A stretch of DNA of 8,192 nucleotides, from positions 1 through 8,192 of the forward strand of contig JAUNRY010000092.1 in NCBI GenBank assembly GCA_030539475.1, in the 5' to 3' direction. Origin of the DNA: Bacteroidia bacterium. GTDB lineage: Bacteria; Bacteroidota; Bacteroidia; Bacteroidales; Dysgonomonadaceae. Positions 7,041 through 8,192 of this stretch are shown here, in pieces. Positions within the stretch are counted from its first letter, which is position 1. Each line of letters opens with the position of its first letter. The notes under the pieces were generated by a model, which did no database searches, was not told where the DNA came from, and saw only the letters and a program-made list of their open reading frames with translations. The position numbers and the translations under genes are program-made.

Positions 7041-8192
7041 TTAGGAATATACAAATTTTCCGAATTCGCTTTCAATTACCAGTTGGCGAACGTCCGATTG
7101 TTCCACACGTCCAACCACTTGTGCATCTACGCCAAACGATTTGGAAATTTCAATTACTCGTTGCGCGTGTTGCTCGGGCAGGTAAATTTCCATCCGGTGT
7201 CCCATATTGAAAACTTTGTACATCTCTTTCCAATCGGTTCCGGACTGTTTGTGAATCAAATCGAAAAGTGGGGGAATAGGGAAGAGATTGTTTTTCACTA
7301 CTTTGAGTCCGTTGCCCAAAAAGTGCATAATTTTTGTTTGCGCTCCTCCCGAACAGTGTACCATTCCGTGAATTTCTCCTCTCAATTCATTTAATATCTG
7401 CGATATAATGGGAGAATAGGTGCGGGTAGGGGATAGAACCAATTTTCCGGCATCCAAATTCAGGTTTTCAATGCTGTCGGTTAATTTCATTTTTCCGGAA
7501 TACACCAAATCGGCAGGGATGGAAGCGTCGTAACTTTCGGGATATTTTTGCGCCAGATAATTGGCAAAAACGTCGTGCCGGGCCGAAGTCAACCCGTTGC
7601 TGCCCATGCCGCCGTTGCATTCTTTCTCGTAAGTAGCTTGTCCCGAAGAAGATAATCCAACAATCACGTCGCCCGCTCGGATGTTGGCATTGTCTATTAC
7701 ATCGGCGCGTTTCATTCTGCAAGTAACCGTGCTGTCCACGATGATGGTTCGCACCAAATCGCCCACATCGGCCGTTTCGCCGCCGGTGGGGTAGATATTT
7801 ACGCCAAGCGACGACAATTCTTCGCACAACTCATTGGTTCCGTTTATGATAGCCGATATAACTTCGCCGGGAATCAGGTTTTTATTGCGTCCGATGGTGG
7901 ACGACAGCAAAATGTTATCGGTTGCCCCCACGCACAATAAGTCGTCCACATTCATTATCAGCGCGTCTTGCGCGATTCCTTTCCACACGGAAATATCGCC
8001 GGTTTCGCGCCAGTACATGTATGCCAGCGACGATTTTGTGCCGGCGCCGTCGGCATGCATGATATTGCAATACTGCGGGTCGTTGCCCAAGTAATCGGGA
8101 ATTATTTTGCAGAATGCTTTCGGAAAAATTCCTTTGTCGATATTCTTTATGGCATTGTGCACATCTTCTTTGGAGGCGGAAACTCCGCGCTG
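7041..8192 (-). CDS. purM: Phosphoribosylformylglycinamidine cyclo-ligase (AIR synthetase), 5' end outside window
   Basis: Closes the imidazole ring of FGAM with ATP to give AIR, step five of de novo purine synthesis. Recognised by HADGAGTKS, NVDDLLCVGATDN, TGGETADVGD, GSNGLTSAR, LSPTRTY, MVHCSGGAQTK and NMGHRMEIYLP, in the order expected for PurM and in the longer form typical of Bacteroidales. A GTG at 8162 looks like a possible start, but the frame stays open to the window edge and reads QRGVSASKED just before it. That matches the conserved N-terminus of Bacteroidales PurM (RGVSASKEDVHNAIKN), so the GTG is an internal Val codon and the true start lies a few codons beyond base 8192. The visible part is 383 residues, close to full length, and ends in TAA. 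It is the first visible gene of the leftward train. Confidence 0.96.
   Translation of the reverse strand, partial: QRGVSASKEDVHNAIKNIDKGIFPKAFCKIIPDYLGNDPQYCNIMHADGAGTKSSLAYMYWRETGDISVWKGIAQDALIMNVDDLLCVGATDNILLSSTIGRNKNLIPGEVISAIINGTNELCEELSSLGVNIYPTGGETADVGDLVRTIIVDSTVTCRMKRADVIDNANIRAGDVIVGLSSSGQATYEKECNGGMGSNGLTSARHDVFANYLAQKYPESYDASIPADLVYSGKMKLTDSIENLNLDAGKLVLSPTRTYSPIISQILNELRGEIHGMVHCSGGAQTKIMHFLGNGLKVVKNNLFPIPPLFDLIHKQSGTDWKEMYKVFNMGHRMEIYLPEQHAQRVIEISKSFGVDAQVVGRVEQSDVRQLVIESEFGKFVYS

Noticed and set aside
6876..7394. A 172-codon + strand frame across the prfA-purM gap
   Set aside because: It spans the start of prfA and the end of purM in antisense, including the simple repeat. The hydrophobic stretch comes from translating that repeat.

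Overview
The window looks like a chromosomal housekeeping segment from a member of the Bacteroidota, probably order Bacteroidales. This rests on the Bacteroidales-type PurM, a subfamily-2 PyrF, the THUMP-like methyltransferase typical of this phylum, a lipoprotein with an acidic stretch after its lipid-anchor cysteine, and weak or absent Shine-Dalgarno sequences. The genus cannot be fixed from the sequence. Coding density is very high, with no gene-free stretch over 100 bases, and I see no tRNA, rRNA, insertion sequence or CRISPR array.

Layout: the left end carries what may be the last 16 codons of an upstream gene (1-51), followed on the + strand by a SAM-dependent methyltransferase (58-1248). 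Everything else lies on the - strand and reads right to left: purM (7041-8192, 5' end cut by the window edge), prfA (5857-6942), an outer-membrane beta-barrel protein (5099-5821), a lipoprotein (3367-5094), pyrF (2538-3359), an ICMT/PEMT-type membrane methyltransferase (1973-2491) and an unrecognised two-helix membrane protein (1258-1938). This train converges on the + strand methyltransferase with only 9 bases between the stop codons.

The - strand genes are close enough for one transcript: gaps of 98, 35, 4, 7, about 46 (or 16) and 34 bases. purM (purine synthesis), prfA (translation termination) and pyrF (UMP synthesis) are ordinary growth genes. The barrel/lipoprotein pair is the accessory part. 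It sits between prfA and pyrF, is visibly more A+T-rich, and looks like a two-protein outer-membrane unit: a small barrel plus a lipid-anchored protein with Ig/BACON-like domains and a probable seven-bladed beta-propeller.

The points most worth checking are this envelope pair, the double mini-hairpin repeat just before the prfA start codon, an 11-codon leader ORF whose stop overlaps the TTG start of the last gene, and two starts that need care: purM has no start in the window, and the ICMT-like gene probably starts at 2491.
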